Part shown: positions 35,072-43,313 of the stretch, in pieces
How the letters are laid out: each line of letters begins with the position of its first letter
Numbering within the stretch: position 1 is the stretch's first letter
DNA from: Saprospiraceae bacterium
GTDB taxonomy: Bacteria > Bacteroidota > Bacteroidia > Chitinophagales > Saprospiraceae
Direction: 5' to 3'
DNA: 43,313 nt
Assembly: GCA_016716335.1 (NCBI GenBank)
Contig: JADJWN010000018.1
Coordinates: forward strand, 1 to 43,313
Notes under the pieces: model-generated
Database searches by the model: none
What the model saw: the letters and a program-made list of their open reading frames with translations, nothing else
What the model was told of the DNA's origin: nothing
Position numbers and translations under genes: made by a program

Positions 35072-36469
35072 ATGCGAACATTCAAAAAGTATTTGAATCT
35101 CATAAAAGCCTCTCTGGATGGCGAAGAGAGAGACTATACCGAAGGTAATATCCGGACGGCAATCGTTTTGCTTTCAATCCCTATGATACTCGAGCTCAGT
35201 CTGGAAAGTGTATTTGCGGTGGTGGATATGTTTTTTGTTGGAAGGCTTGGGGAGAATGCCATTGCGGTGGTGGGCTATACGGAATCTGTGATTACTCTTA
35301 TTTATTCTGTCGCCATAGGTCTGAGTACTGCAGCCACAGCAGTAATAGCCAGAAGGGTGGGTGAAAAAAGACCTGAAGAAGCCTCCAGGTCTGCCATGCA
35401 GGCCTTGATGATATCAGGCGTTGTCACAGTGATATTGAGCATCACAGGGGTAGTGTTGGCACCCGAAATACTGGGGTTTATGGGAGCTACACCCGAAGTG
35501 ATATCACAAGGTCAGGGATTCACCGCTATCATGTTTGGCAGCAGCGGGGTGATCGTGTTTTTGTTTCTGATCAATGGTATTTTCAGAGGTGCAGGCAATG
35601 CGGCACTTGCTATGCGCAGCCTTTGGATAGCCAGTATCATCAATATTATCCTGGATCCGGTCATGATTTATGGTATCGGACACTGGAATGGTTTGGGATT
35701 GGAAGGCGCAGCCATAGCCACCTGTATCGGAAGAGGAACTGGAGTCGGGTATCAGCTGTTTCACATGATCAAAGGCAGTGGAATTATAAAAGTAAAAGCA
35801 TCGGATTTTGTGCCGGATAGAAAAATTATACTTTCTATGATTTCCCTTGCATGGCCGGCTACTTTCCAGTTTATCATTGCATCGGGCAGCTGGATAGTAT
35901 TGACAAAGCTGGTAGCCGAAACAGGGGGCACTTCTGCTTCTGCGGGCTATCAGATAGCTATAAGAAATGTAGTGTTTTTTATCCTGCCGGCGTGGGGTCT
36001 CAGTAATGCAGCAGCTACCCTTACGGGACAGAATCTGGGGGCGAAAAAAATCGAAAGGGTCTTCCAGAGTGTTAAATTGGCTGCTCTATACAATGCGGTT
36101 TTTATGTTTTTTGTGACGATGATATTTTTAATATTTCCGGCTCAGATTATCAGTGTTTTTTCATCTGAACCCGAGGTAACAGGATTTGGCGCCAGAGCAT
36201 TGCGGATAATAGGCGGCGGATTTATATTCTATGGAATCGGGATGGTGATGATACAATCTTTGAACGGTGCTGGAGACACCCGCACACCTACCTGGATTAA
36301 TTTTTTCGGATTCTGGTTGATACAGATTCCATTAGCATATTTTCTTACCACTGTAGCAGGTATTGGAATTGATGGGGCTTTTATTGCTGTACCCGTGGCC
36401 GAATCTCTGATTGCGGCAGCGGCATGGTATTATTTCAGACTGGGTAAATGGAAAGATATAAAGGTGTAA
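35072..36469 (+). CDS. MATE-family efflux transporter
   Basis: The integral membrane protein has about 465 residues and twelve helices in two homologous halves. The first half begins LLSIPMILELSLESVFAVVDMFFVGRLGENAIAVVG and the second repeats AWPATFQFIIASGSWIVLTKLVAETGG. It would export drugs or metabolites by sodium or proton antiport. The ATG at 35072 is used rather than the in-frame TTG at 35066. No regulator lies beside it. The gene is intact. Confidence 0.93.
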   Translation: MRTFKKYLNLIKASLDGEERDYTEGNIRTAIVLLSIPMILELSLESVFAVVDMFFVGRLGENAIAVVGYTESVITLIYSVAIGLSTAATAVIARRVGEKRPEEASRSAMQALMISGVVTVILSITGVVLAPEILGFMGATPEVISQGQGFTAIMFGSSGVIVFLFLINGIFRGAGNAALAMRSLWIASIINIILDPVMIYGIGHWNGLGLEGAAIATCIGRGTGVGYQLFHMIKGSGIIKVKASDFVPDRKIILSMISLAWPATFQFIIASGSWIVLTKLVAETGGTSASAGYQIAIRNVVFFILPAWGLSNAAATLTGQNLGAKKIERVFQSVKLAALYNAVFMFFVTMIFLIFPAQIISVFSSEPEVTGFGARALRIIGGGFIFYGIGMVMIQSLNGAGDTRTPTWINFFGFWLIQIPLAYFLTTVAGIGIDGAFIAVPVAESLIAAAAWYYFRLGKWKDIKV

Positions 36470-36541
36470 AATCCTGCAAAAGGCAAAAAACAAAAATTAA
36501 TTCCCGCGGAGCGTTGGGGATTTACAAATCAGGTACCCTTT

Positions 36542-36961
36542 TTATTCCCAGGAATCACCGGTATAATACACCGTACCTTTGAAGACAGCAACTGTCTCCC
36601 ATCTTTGATTGCGTATGATGACCTGACATAAAGCAAACCTGTGGGTGCGGTTCAGCTCCTCTGTTTCAGCCCTCAGGGTATCACCGGTTTCCACTTTCCT
36701 GGTGTGAGATATGGAGGTCTCTACCGATACAGCCTTGGGGCCGTAACTGTTGGAAGCAAAAGCAAGGGCACTGTCAGCCAGTGCATAACAAATGCCGCCA
36801 TGTGCTATATGAAAACCATTGAGCATTTCATCCCTTAGCTTCATTTCAGCAATACAGGCACCGGGCGCTATATGCCTTATCATAATACCCAGCCATTGTG
36901 AAAAGCGGTCACCCTCCATCATTTTATCAAGTATATATTTTGCTTTTTCTTCAGGAGTCAT
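36542..36961 (-). CDS. paaI: PaaI-type hotdog thioesterase
   Basis: The 139-residue protein has the hotdog fold signature MLNGFHIAHGGICYALADSALAFASNSYG, where HGG and the Asp in LADSA are the catalytic and CoA-binding features. C-terminal ISHTRKVETGDTLRAETEE and VAVFKGTVYYTGDSWE match PaaI, which hydrolyses hydroxyphenylacetyl-CoA in phenylacetate degradation. The ATG at 36961 (MTPEEKAKYILDKM) is chosen because the longer frame would run into the IS4 copy 2. No other paa genes are in the window, so the physiological substrate is uncertain. Confidence 0.9.
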   Translation of the reverse strand: MTPEEKAKYILDKMMEGDRFSQWLGIMIRHIAPGACIAEMKLRDEMLNGFHIAHGGICYALADSALAFASNSYGPKAVSVETSISHTRKVETGDTLRAETEELNRTHRFALCQVIIRNQRWETVAVFKGTVYYTGDSWE

Positions 36962-36990
36962 AGCGCAGAAATTTGCATTATTTGTTACAT

Positions 36991-37018
36991 CAAACCTAAG
37001 CTCATGACAAAAAAACAA
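36991..37018 (-). promoter_or_regulatory. Possible promoter of the thioesterase gene at the IS4 copy 2 edge
   Basis: The minus strand reads TAGGTTTG at 36998-36991, a TAnnTTTG match, about 30 bp before the ATG. A TTG lies at 37018-37016 inside the IS end, with a 17-bp spacer. The promoter would be partly made of IS DNA. Confidence 0.35.
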
Positions 37019-37966
37019 ATAGCCATACGTAATTGTTTGATTTGTAACACATTAAACCTTAATTACGATGGCTACGAGACAATTACAAATCTTGCCCGGG
37101 AATTGTATGAGAACCTACCGACCTTAACAAAACCAAGAACTGATTTTATTGACTATTTATCTTATCCATCCTAAAAGTAGGACAGTCAACCTGGTAAAAG
37201 TGGCAATCGGAATGACCACCAATGCAGATACCCATTCGAATTATCGAAGGATCAACGATTTATGGATCAAGTCAGATGGTGTTTCCAAAGCCTGGTACCT
37301 TTGATATTAAGTGGAGTGGTATTGACGGACCTCGACCTTGGTGATGAACAGGACAAATGGGAAGTTGGGAAAGAGTGACATCAATATTCTTTGTGTGAGT
37401 GTTTTGGGTGAGCAGTTTTGCGTTCCGCTCATATGGAAGTTATTGCCCAAACGAGGCAACAGTTCTCAACAGGAAAGGATAGATTTGATTTCCGAATTAC
37501 TGCTCATCCCGGGATTACCCGATATAAAAGTTATGATCGGGGATCGTGAATTCGTGGGGGCTACCTGGTTTAAATATCTCAAAGACAATAAGAGCAAAAT
37601 GGAAAACCTGATAGTGGCATCATTTGAAAAGGATACGAAAGTGAGTAAGGAATACTCGGACAGATGGTACATAGAGGTTATGTTCAAAAACTTTAAGTCC
37701 AATGGATTTGATATGGAAAGCACCCATGTCACAGATTTGGAAAGCTTGAGAAACTGTTTCGATTACTTACATTGGGTTATATCTGTGCAATAAATGCAGG
37801 AAAAATAATTAAAGAAGAAAAACCAAAATTATTTGAAATTTCAGCCAACAATGGCAGGCCTAAATGAGTATATTTAGAGCCGGATTTGATGAATTAATGA
37901 ATGTGCTTCTCAATGGGTTTACTAAAAGATTTAACCTGATTTTTAAATTTTTGTCATGTGCTTAGG
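36995..37966 (+). mobile_element. IS4-type insertion sequence, copy 2 (decayed, internally deleted)
   Basis: The ends (CCTAAGCTCATGACAAAAA at left, complement of TTTTTGTCATGTGCTTAGG at right) and body match copy 1 at 27596-28747. It lacks about 180 bp (the part equivalent to roughly 28200-28378) and has many single-base indels. No target duplication is seen. Confidence 0.85.
37068..37965 (+). pseudogene. IS4-type transposase, copy 2 (broken)
   Basis: The same transposase as in copy 1 but with several frameshifts before 37338 and an internal deletion. A recognisable fragment (IGDREFVGATWFKYLKD, then DRWYIEVMFKNFKSNGF) keeps the second and third catalytic residues. At the position of copy 1's first stop it has AAA, which identifies that stop as a mutation. 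Confidence 0.85.
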
Positions 37967-38016
37967 TCTTTCATCTCGGAAATTGTGTATATTGGTACTT
38001 GTGTTTAGTGACTCAT

Positions 38017-38390
38017 CATTAGTACATGACATTTTTTGGCAAACTATAGCTTATTTAATTGACTTTGAATGTGTTATATCAAAATGACATTAAATTTCAA
38101 ACGTTGTGTCGCCTTAAGCCGGCTGGGCTCTTATACCGCTATGGGCGGCACAGGCTTTTTTTCATCGCCAAAAAAGTAAGCAATCCGCCGGCGGCGGACT
38201 AGGCCAAAAAAAGGCGATTGCTTCGCACCACTTATTCTCGAATCTTCATGCTTTTCATTTCGCTAATTTCATCGTACATCCTGGTGCTGTACCCTAATTT
38301 AGCGAAATGAGCAATTCCGATTCTTCATAAGCTATCGCTGGTTTTTTGGCCGAAATACACCAATTTCAAAACTTTTTGTCATGTGCTTAG
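38017..38390. mobile_element. Putative MITE sharing the IS4-type ends
   Basis: A 374-bp element without a gene. The left end CATTAGTACATGACA and the complement of the right end (CTAAGCACATGACAAAAAG) resemble the ends of the IS4 copies. It is flanked by a 9-bp direct repeat GTGACTCAT at 38008-38016 and 38391-38399, the duplication expected for IS4/IS10-type insertion. Inside are a perfect 11-bp inverted repeat (CATTTCGCTAA 38256-38266, TTAGCGAAATG 38299-38309) and a CCGCCGGCGG palindrome. Confidence 0.75.
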
Positions 38391-38399
38391 GTGACTCAT

Positions 38400-38683
38400 A
38401 TTGAGAACTTTGGACGGGAATCAATTTAGTGATCTATCCATTTGGGGAAGGAGTTTTTACCTCCTTTCTCTTGCAAAATATATTCTCATCTTTGCTCCCT
38501 AAAGTTACAATTATGACTTGAATATAAACTTTTAAATATAAAATAAAATTATGTTAGTTCAAAGTCCCTACAAAAATTAAGCTGCTTTCCCATAATTAAG
38601 GATTTTGAGATTAAATTTATTTTTATCATGTGTGGTGATACTTCAAAGTTTTAAAAAAAATAAATCCAGTAATAATTGTTGGA
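38400..38683. other. Gene-free interval
   Basis: AT-rich DNA after the MITE, containing one small hairpin (AAGGAG 38448-38453, CTCCTT 38461-38466). It may include the 3' end of the next transposon, but no end could be recognised. Confidence 0.4.
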
Positions 38684-39800
38684 TCACTCTGTTTTGACAT
38701 CTGCATTGGATAGTACCACAGAGTGGTTTTTATCTACTCCTAATCTTGATATGGGATTTGCTATGTTCACGCTTGTAAGAGAGGCATTAAAATGAAAATC
38801 CAACTTTTCCCTATCTCTTGCCTGACAGTGATTGAGTCCGGGTATGCTGTTTGGCATCCCTGAAGTTGAACTCCATTTGATATCTGGCTTTGTAATATTT
38901 GACGATGGTTTGGGCATCCCTATTCAGATTTGTACTCATGAATATTTTACAGGTTGTTATTTCCCCTTTCTGGTTCAGAAATTCTACATACGCTACTTTG
39001 ATTTTACATCCCAGCATTATACTATATACTACACATTCATACATGATTAATTCAGGTGTTTTTTCTACGAGTTTAAACCTGCGCTTGTCTATCTTTTTAA
39101 GATTCACTTTACCGCCATATTTTTTAGGTCTTCCTCTGCCACTCTACTGTATGCCTGTGAACAGGTATCTTAAATTGGCATCGTCACGCATTCGGGTGAT
39201 GAGCTCAAATCCGAGATCCGTGGCCGTTGTGATGTAATCTGTTTTATAAAACCATGCATCTACTACCAAAGTGGTGCTGATCTTTATTAATTCACATGCA
39301 TTGTCCTTGAGCATTTTACAATATTGCTCTACCACTTCGGTTGAATCATTCTTTTTGCTGTACTGTGTTCGTGTAGCTACTATATGGTAGGCTGTATTCT
39401 GCTTCAGATCAATGGCCGCAAAACATCCTATCTCCAACCCTCGCTCATACTGCCCGTGACATCCGCTGTAAAAGTATCCCACCCCATAGGTTTGTTTACC
39501 GCTTTTGGTAATATAGCTGGGATCGAAACCGATGATCTTATCATCACTGCATAACTCAAGCACCAACAGCTTGTTAAAATATAACCAATTAAAAAATTTT
39601 CCAAATTGATACCGATAACTGTGTTCATCCATGCTACCGTACCTGCCTAATTGTAAAAAATTAATCCGACCTCGCATACTGAGAAATAATAAAAGGATGT
39701 GCATTAAAAATTTATGCTGGACTTTGCCAATGTCGTTCATTCTGCTTAATATTGTCCTTTTAAGGCTTCGGCCGGAAGTAAATACATCTTGTGAGATCAT
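38684..39800 (-). pseudogene. DDE transposase, broken by TAG and a frameshift
   Basis: The reading frame of about 372 residues from the ATG at 39800 has Asp in IIGFDPSYITKSGK, Asp in TTLVVDAWFYK, and Glu in YYKARYQMEFNFRDAKQHT. TAG at 39144-39146 interrupts GIQ/SGRGRPKKY. Near 38845 one extra C (ACCCGG for ACCGG) shifts the frame; the continuation GLNHCQARDREKLDFHFN is in the next frame. It is a transposase of the DDE_Tnp_1-like group, similar to Bacteroidota IS4/IS1182-type proteins. Element ends are not clear. It is inactive. Confidence 0.82.
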
Positions 39801-39898
39801 TATGTTGGAGTTTTGATCTCAGGTTAGAACCTAAAGATTCGCATTTACTTCTTTTATATATAATATATCGTAATATGTTTTTAAGGCTATATTTCTAG

Positions 39899-40351
39899 CG
39901 GACTATTGTAATTAAAGATTTTAATAAAATTGAAGGAAAGATAAATGTAATAAATGAAAAATATGATGGTATTGTCAAACTTGGTATTAACTTTATTTAT
40001 GACACAAAATTTTATTCTGATACAATTGAAGATAGATTTAATTGCGATGGACTTATTTTTAGAAAAAAAGCAAAAATAATTGATACTAAAGAATTTAAAG
40101 TTTATCCAAACACTGTGAATATTAATGGAGAAATCAATATTATTTACAATAAGTACAATAACGATATTGGTTATAATTACAAAATATTTAATATTTTCGG
40201 TCAACTAATCGAAAATAAAAATATTGCTAAAGCACAAAACGAGAAAAATATTAAAATCAATATTCATTCTATAACTATCCCTGGAAGTTATTTTATTTAT
40301 TTCTATGAAAATGAAAACCTTGCAGGCGTCTCTAAAATAATAGTATTTTAA
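39899..40351 (+). pseudogene. C-terminal fragment of a type IX-secreted protein
   Basis: An open frame starts right after a TAG at 39896-39898 and ends at 40351. The last ~80 residues (EFKVYPNTVNINGEI, YKIFNIFGQLIENKN, PGSYFIYFYENENLAGVSKIIVF) are the type A T9SS sorting domain. The rest of the protein is missing, and transposase remnants lie directly upstream. It lacks a start and probably is not expressed. Confidence 0.7.
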
Positions 40352-40366
40352 AAGAAAATATAAATT

Positions 40367-41836
40367 ATGTTTTCAGGTAAGTTTATATATATTGCAATTA
40401 TAATATCTCTATTTTTATCTCTGAGTGTTTATTACGAAATGGACTATTGGCTTATTCAAAGACCATGTAGCGTGCATGTATGGAGACAAACAGATTGTGC
40501 ATCTTATGCTTTGAATTATTACCAAAACAACAGAAGTTTTTTTAATCCACAGGTTCACCACAGACATGCGATAGAGGGTAGTACTGTAAGCGAATTCCCC
40601 ATAATATATTACATAGCATCAAAAATGTATGGATGGTTTGGTTTTCATGATTATTATATCAGATGGCTCAATTACGTTATTTTTTTTTCAGCATTTCTGG
40701 CAGTATATTTTACATCACGAATATTTATCAGGGACAGTTTTTTGGCTATGATTCCATCATTACTAATGATGATGTCTTGCGTATTGGTTTATTACGGATC
40801 CAATTATCTTCCGGACGCACCGGCATTAAGTTTTGCTTTAATTGGTTTTTACTTTATTTCAAAATATCATATTGAATCCCAAAATTCAGATTTTTATGTC
40901 GGAACTTTTTTTGTTGTATTGGCATCTCTGCTGAAAATATCTTCTGCTCTCATTTTTATCAGCTTTATCGCATTCAGTATTTATCAACGGATTGTCTTAA
41001 AAAACGATAGTTTTAATTATAAGAAAATCCTGACTTTGTTCTTAGGCCTGTTCATTCTGGCCGGTTGGGTATTTTATGTAAAATACTACAATCAAAAAGG
41101 ACAGTATTTTGGAAATCTTCAGGGTACATTGGGCATATGGCTTTGCACAGCTGAACAGATAGATTACATTATAGATCGAACTAAAGCTGAATGGATGCCG
41201 GCTTTAGCATCTAAAAAACTTTGGTACCTTATTATACCCGTTTTTCTGTACATAATCTGGTACTGGAGGAAATTACACGTATTACTCAGGTTTTTTATCC
41301 TGCTCCTTATTGCCGGATCTATATTTTATTTGATAGCCTGGTTTGCTGTATTTGATGTACATGATTATTATTTTATAAATATATTGTGTTTGCCTGTAAT
41401 TATTTCAATTGCCTTTTTCAGCCTGCTTGAGATGAATTTAGATAAAAAATATTTAAAGGTATTTTATGTTTCAGCAGCTATTTTATTAGTAATGACCGCA
41501 GAAGATACAAAGGCACAGCTTGAGTACAGAAGATATAATGAAGCCTGGAATTCTCAACCGGCAAAGGCCTTTTACAAAATAGAACCCTATCTTCGGTCTG
41601 TCGTTGTGACAGAAATGGCTTATTTACAATTGATGACTACAAGTACAAATATTACACTTTATTTTGCCAATAATCCCGGGTTTACCAGACTTTTTGATGT
41701 AAGCGCAGAAAATGCATATGCCAGAGGTGCTAAATATATGCTCCTGTTAAAAGATCAATTGGAATCTGAAGAATTTTCAGCTTTTAAAAATCAAGTAATT
41801 GGCGAATTTGAAGATATAGCTATTGTCAAGTTTTAG
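40367..41836 (+). CDS. GT-C/ArnT-like membrane glycosyltransferase-type protein
   Basis: The 489-residue polytopic protein begins with a membrane helix and a loop HVWRQTDCASYALNYYQ that fits the first periplasmic loop of GT39/ArnT-like transferases. LPDAPALSF, about ten helices in all, and a small soluble C-terminus follow. Such proteins move sugars from a polyprenyl carrier to lipids or proteins on the periplasmic side. The acceptor and sugar are unknown. The gene is intact and follows the T9SS fragment by 15 bp. Confidence 0.75.
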   Translation: MFSGKFIYIAIIISLFLSLSVYYEMDYWLIQRPCSVHVWRQTDCASYALNYYQNNRSFFNPQVHHRHAIEGSTVSEFPIIYYIASKMYGWFGFHDYYIRWLNYVIFFSAFLAVYFTSRIFIRDSFLAMIPSLLMMMSCVLVYYGSNYLPDAPALSFALIGFYFISKYHIESQNSDFYVGTFFVVLASLLKISSALIFISFIAFSIYQRIVLKNDSFNYKKILTLFLGLFILAGWVFYVKYYNQKGQYFGNLQGTLGIWLCTAEQIDYIIDRTKAEWMPALASKKLWYLIIPVFLYIIWYWRKLHVLLRFFILLLIAGSIFYLIAWFAVFDVHDYYFINILCLPVIISIAFFSLLEMNLDKKYLKVFYVSAAILLVMTAEDTKAQLEYRRYNEAWNSQPAKAFYKIEPYLRSVVVTEMAYLQLMTTSTNITLYFANNPGFTRLFDVSAENAYARGAKYMLLLKDQLESEEFSAFKNQVIGEFEDIAIVKF

Positions 41837-41914
41837 AGTCTGCATTTTATCACAGATTTTATTGATATGGTTTAAAATATTGTTTTGTTATTCCACACAT
41901 AGAAATAAAAACCA

Positions 41915-41922
41915 TATATTTG
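41915..41922 (+). promoter_or_regulatory. -7 box TATATTTG of mutS
   Basis: TATATTTG matches TAnnTTTG about 63 bp before the ATG at 41986. No properly spaced TTG is seen. Confidence 0.35.
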
Positions 41923-41985
41923 TCGATCCACTGAGAAAATGATCAAGCGTTGAGTGCATCTCCTACAGTAAAGTCGGTCGATGAC

Positions 41986-43313
41986 ATGAGCAAAGTGACG
42001 CCGCTCATGGCACAGTATTTTAAGCTGAAAGCCAAACACCCCGATGCCATATTGCTGTACAGAGTGGGTGACTTCTATGAGACCTTCGGACAAGATGCCG
42101 TCAAGACTGCCGAAGTGCTTGGCATAGTACTTACCAAAAGAAATAATGGGGGCAGCGATATCGAACTGGCAGGCTTCCCCTACCATTCCCTGGATGTGTA
42201 TTTGCCCAAACTGGTCAGGGCAGGCTATCGGGTGGCAATATGCGAACAATTAGAAAAACCCTCCAAAGAGAAAAAAATCGTCAAAAGAGGGGTGACGGAT
42301 TTTGTCACTCCCGGTGTCACCATTGACGATACTATTCTCGACCGTAAAAATAATAACTATCTCGCAGCTATCCACTTTACCCCAAAAGGAGACCGTGGTG
42401 TGGCATTTCTGGATATTTCCACAGGGGATTTTATGCTCAGCCAGGGAGACCCGCAGAATATCGAAGAAAAACTGATGAACGGTTCAGCCCCTCCCGGAGA
42501 TCATCTTTTCGAAAACCATCAGCGGGTTATCAGAAACCTTTTCGGTGACCGGTATTATTTCCACACGGTGTGGATGAATGGGTGTTCAGCTATGATTATG
42601 CCAGGGAAAAATTATTGCAGAAATTTGAAGTAGCCAATCTCAAGGGCTTTGGCGTAGAAGAGCTCGATGCCGGCCAGATAGCAGCCGGAGCCATCCTTCA
42701 CTACCTGGGTATGACCCAAAATGATAAACTGGCCCATATCTCCCGCATCACCCGCATCCAATCTGAGCAATATGTATGGCTCGACCGTTTTACTATCCGC
42801 AATCTGGAGTTGATCCGCAGTGTGCACGAAACAGGTATGACCCTCGCTCAGGTGATGGACCGGACGGTATCTCCCATGGGTGCACGATTGCTGCGTAAGT
42901 GGATTCTGCTCCCTTTGGTACATATCGAAAAAATCAGAGCGAGACATGAGATGGTGGCCTACTACTGTGAGCATACTGACGAAACAGAGGCTTTGGACAC
43001 TCTGATAAGGCAGATCGGAGATCTCGAACGCATCGCTTCCAAACTCTCCATGGAAAAGGTCAATCCCCGTGAGATGCTGCAGCTCAAAAAGTCTCTGGAT
43101 GCTTTGCCGGATATTCAGCTGCTTCTCGACAGTTCGGGCAATGAGCACCTGAAAATCCTGGCAGAAAAAATAGTTCTGTGCGGTACACTCAGAGAGCTGA
43201 TCCACAAGGCAGTCAGCGATGACCCACCTGCACTGCTCAGTAAGGGCAATGCTATCAAAGACGGATACAATGCCGAACTCGATGATCTGCGTCATGTCAT
43301 CAGAAACAGTAAG
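41986..43313 (+). CDS. mutS: DNA mismatch repair protein MutS (5' part, frameshifted, 3' end outside)
   Basis: MutS recognises mismatches and recruits MutL. The start is probably the ATG at 41986 (MSKVTPLMAQYFKLKAKHP); an upstream TTG at 41950 is possible. Domain I has ILLYRVGDFYETFG with the mismatch-wedge Phe, and domains II-III follow. The first frame continues to 42633, but the true sequence switches at 42573: family MutS has DEWVFSYDYAREKLL here, and two extra bases at 42571-42572 shift the frame. Between 42480 and 42535 a pair of compensating indels swaps FSPSEIIFSK for another ten-residue stretch. The second frame is open to the window end with YLGMTQNDKLAHISRI. The ATPase domain is not in the window. 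Confidence 0.9.

Noticed and set aside
14535..39800. Reassigned stop codon explaining the in-frame TAA/TAG codons.
   Set aside because: The same stops end ordinary genes throughout the window, and an IS4 copy has a sense codon at one of the sites.
42612..43295. Minus-strand frame of about 227 codons opposite mutS.
   Set aside because: It is the complement of a clearly conserved MutS sequence and has no protein family resemblance.

Overview
The window looks like chromosomal DNA of a member of the Bacteroidota, probably a Saprospiria-type lineage. This rests on a type IX secretion C-terminal domain, a lamin-tail/FlgD-like secreted protein, CCDC81-type HU plus SPOR, DUF2147 and DUF937 proteins, the CBM20-GH77 amylomaltase, and repeated TAnnTTTG (-7) boxes upstream of genes. 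The genus cannot be fixed from sequence alone.

Layout. 1-24.8 kb is an ordinary, nearly intact housekeeping block: a DUF349-like coiled-coil protein, asd, a secreted lamin-tail protein, an EEP-family hydrolase overlapping an ElaA-type acetyltransferase, an Nfu Fe-S carrier, a short methylmalonyl-CoA mutase small-subunit homologue, DUF2147 and DUF937 proteins, 4-alpha-glucanotransferase overlapping a YdeI/OmdA-like protein, a sodium:solute symporter, a broken Rpn nuclease, a two-component system, an HU/SPOR protein, an M28 peptidase, an SPFH/ribbon-helix-helix pair, a ParDE toxin-antitoxin pair, a DUF1015 protein and an amidohydrolase. 24.8-40.4 kb is an accessory region: an IS3-type element, an AT-rich toxin/immunity-like remnant, two decayed copies of one IS4-type element, a probable MITE sharing their ends, another decayed DDE transposase and a beheaded T9SS protein. 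Between these lie pyrD (in-frame stop), an Lhr-like helicase (frameshifts), a MATE transporter and a PaaI-like thioesterase. 40.4-43.3 kb holds a GT-C membrane protein and the 5' part of mutS (frameshifted).

The most striking object is at 30.9-32.06 kb. A Crp/Fnr-type regulator and a small multidrug resistance (SMR) efflux gene form a compact AT-rich cassette inserted in a GC-rich array of hairpin modules. Removing 30925-32055 rebuilds an uninterrupted array module exactly. The two cassette ends are GTT sites, and joining them creates a perfect 9-bp paired arm around a long foldable sequence. This is the architecture of an integron gene cassette with its attC site, sitting outside any visible integron. 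The cassette also carries a perfect 16-bp FNR-like palindrome placed where a class II activator would act on the SMR promoter, so it may be a self-regulated efflux module. The GC-rich modular array is a repeat family in its own right, with a third occurrence at 8.57-8.70 kb.

Several otherwise well-conserved genes (pyrD, mutS, the Lhr-like helicase, Rpn, the transposases) carry nonsense codons or one- to two-base indels. Some sit in homopolymers and may be assembly errors; others are substitutions and look like real decay. No rRNA, tRNA or CRISPR array was seen.
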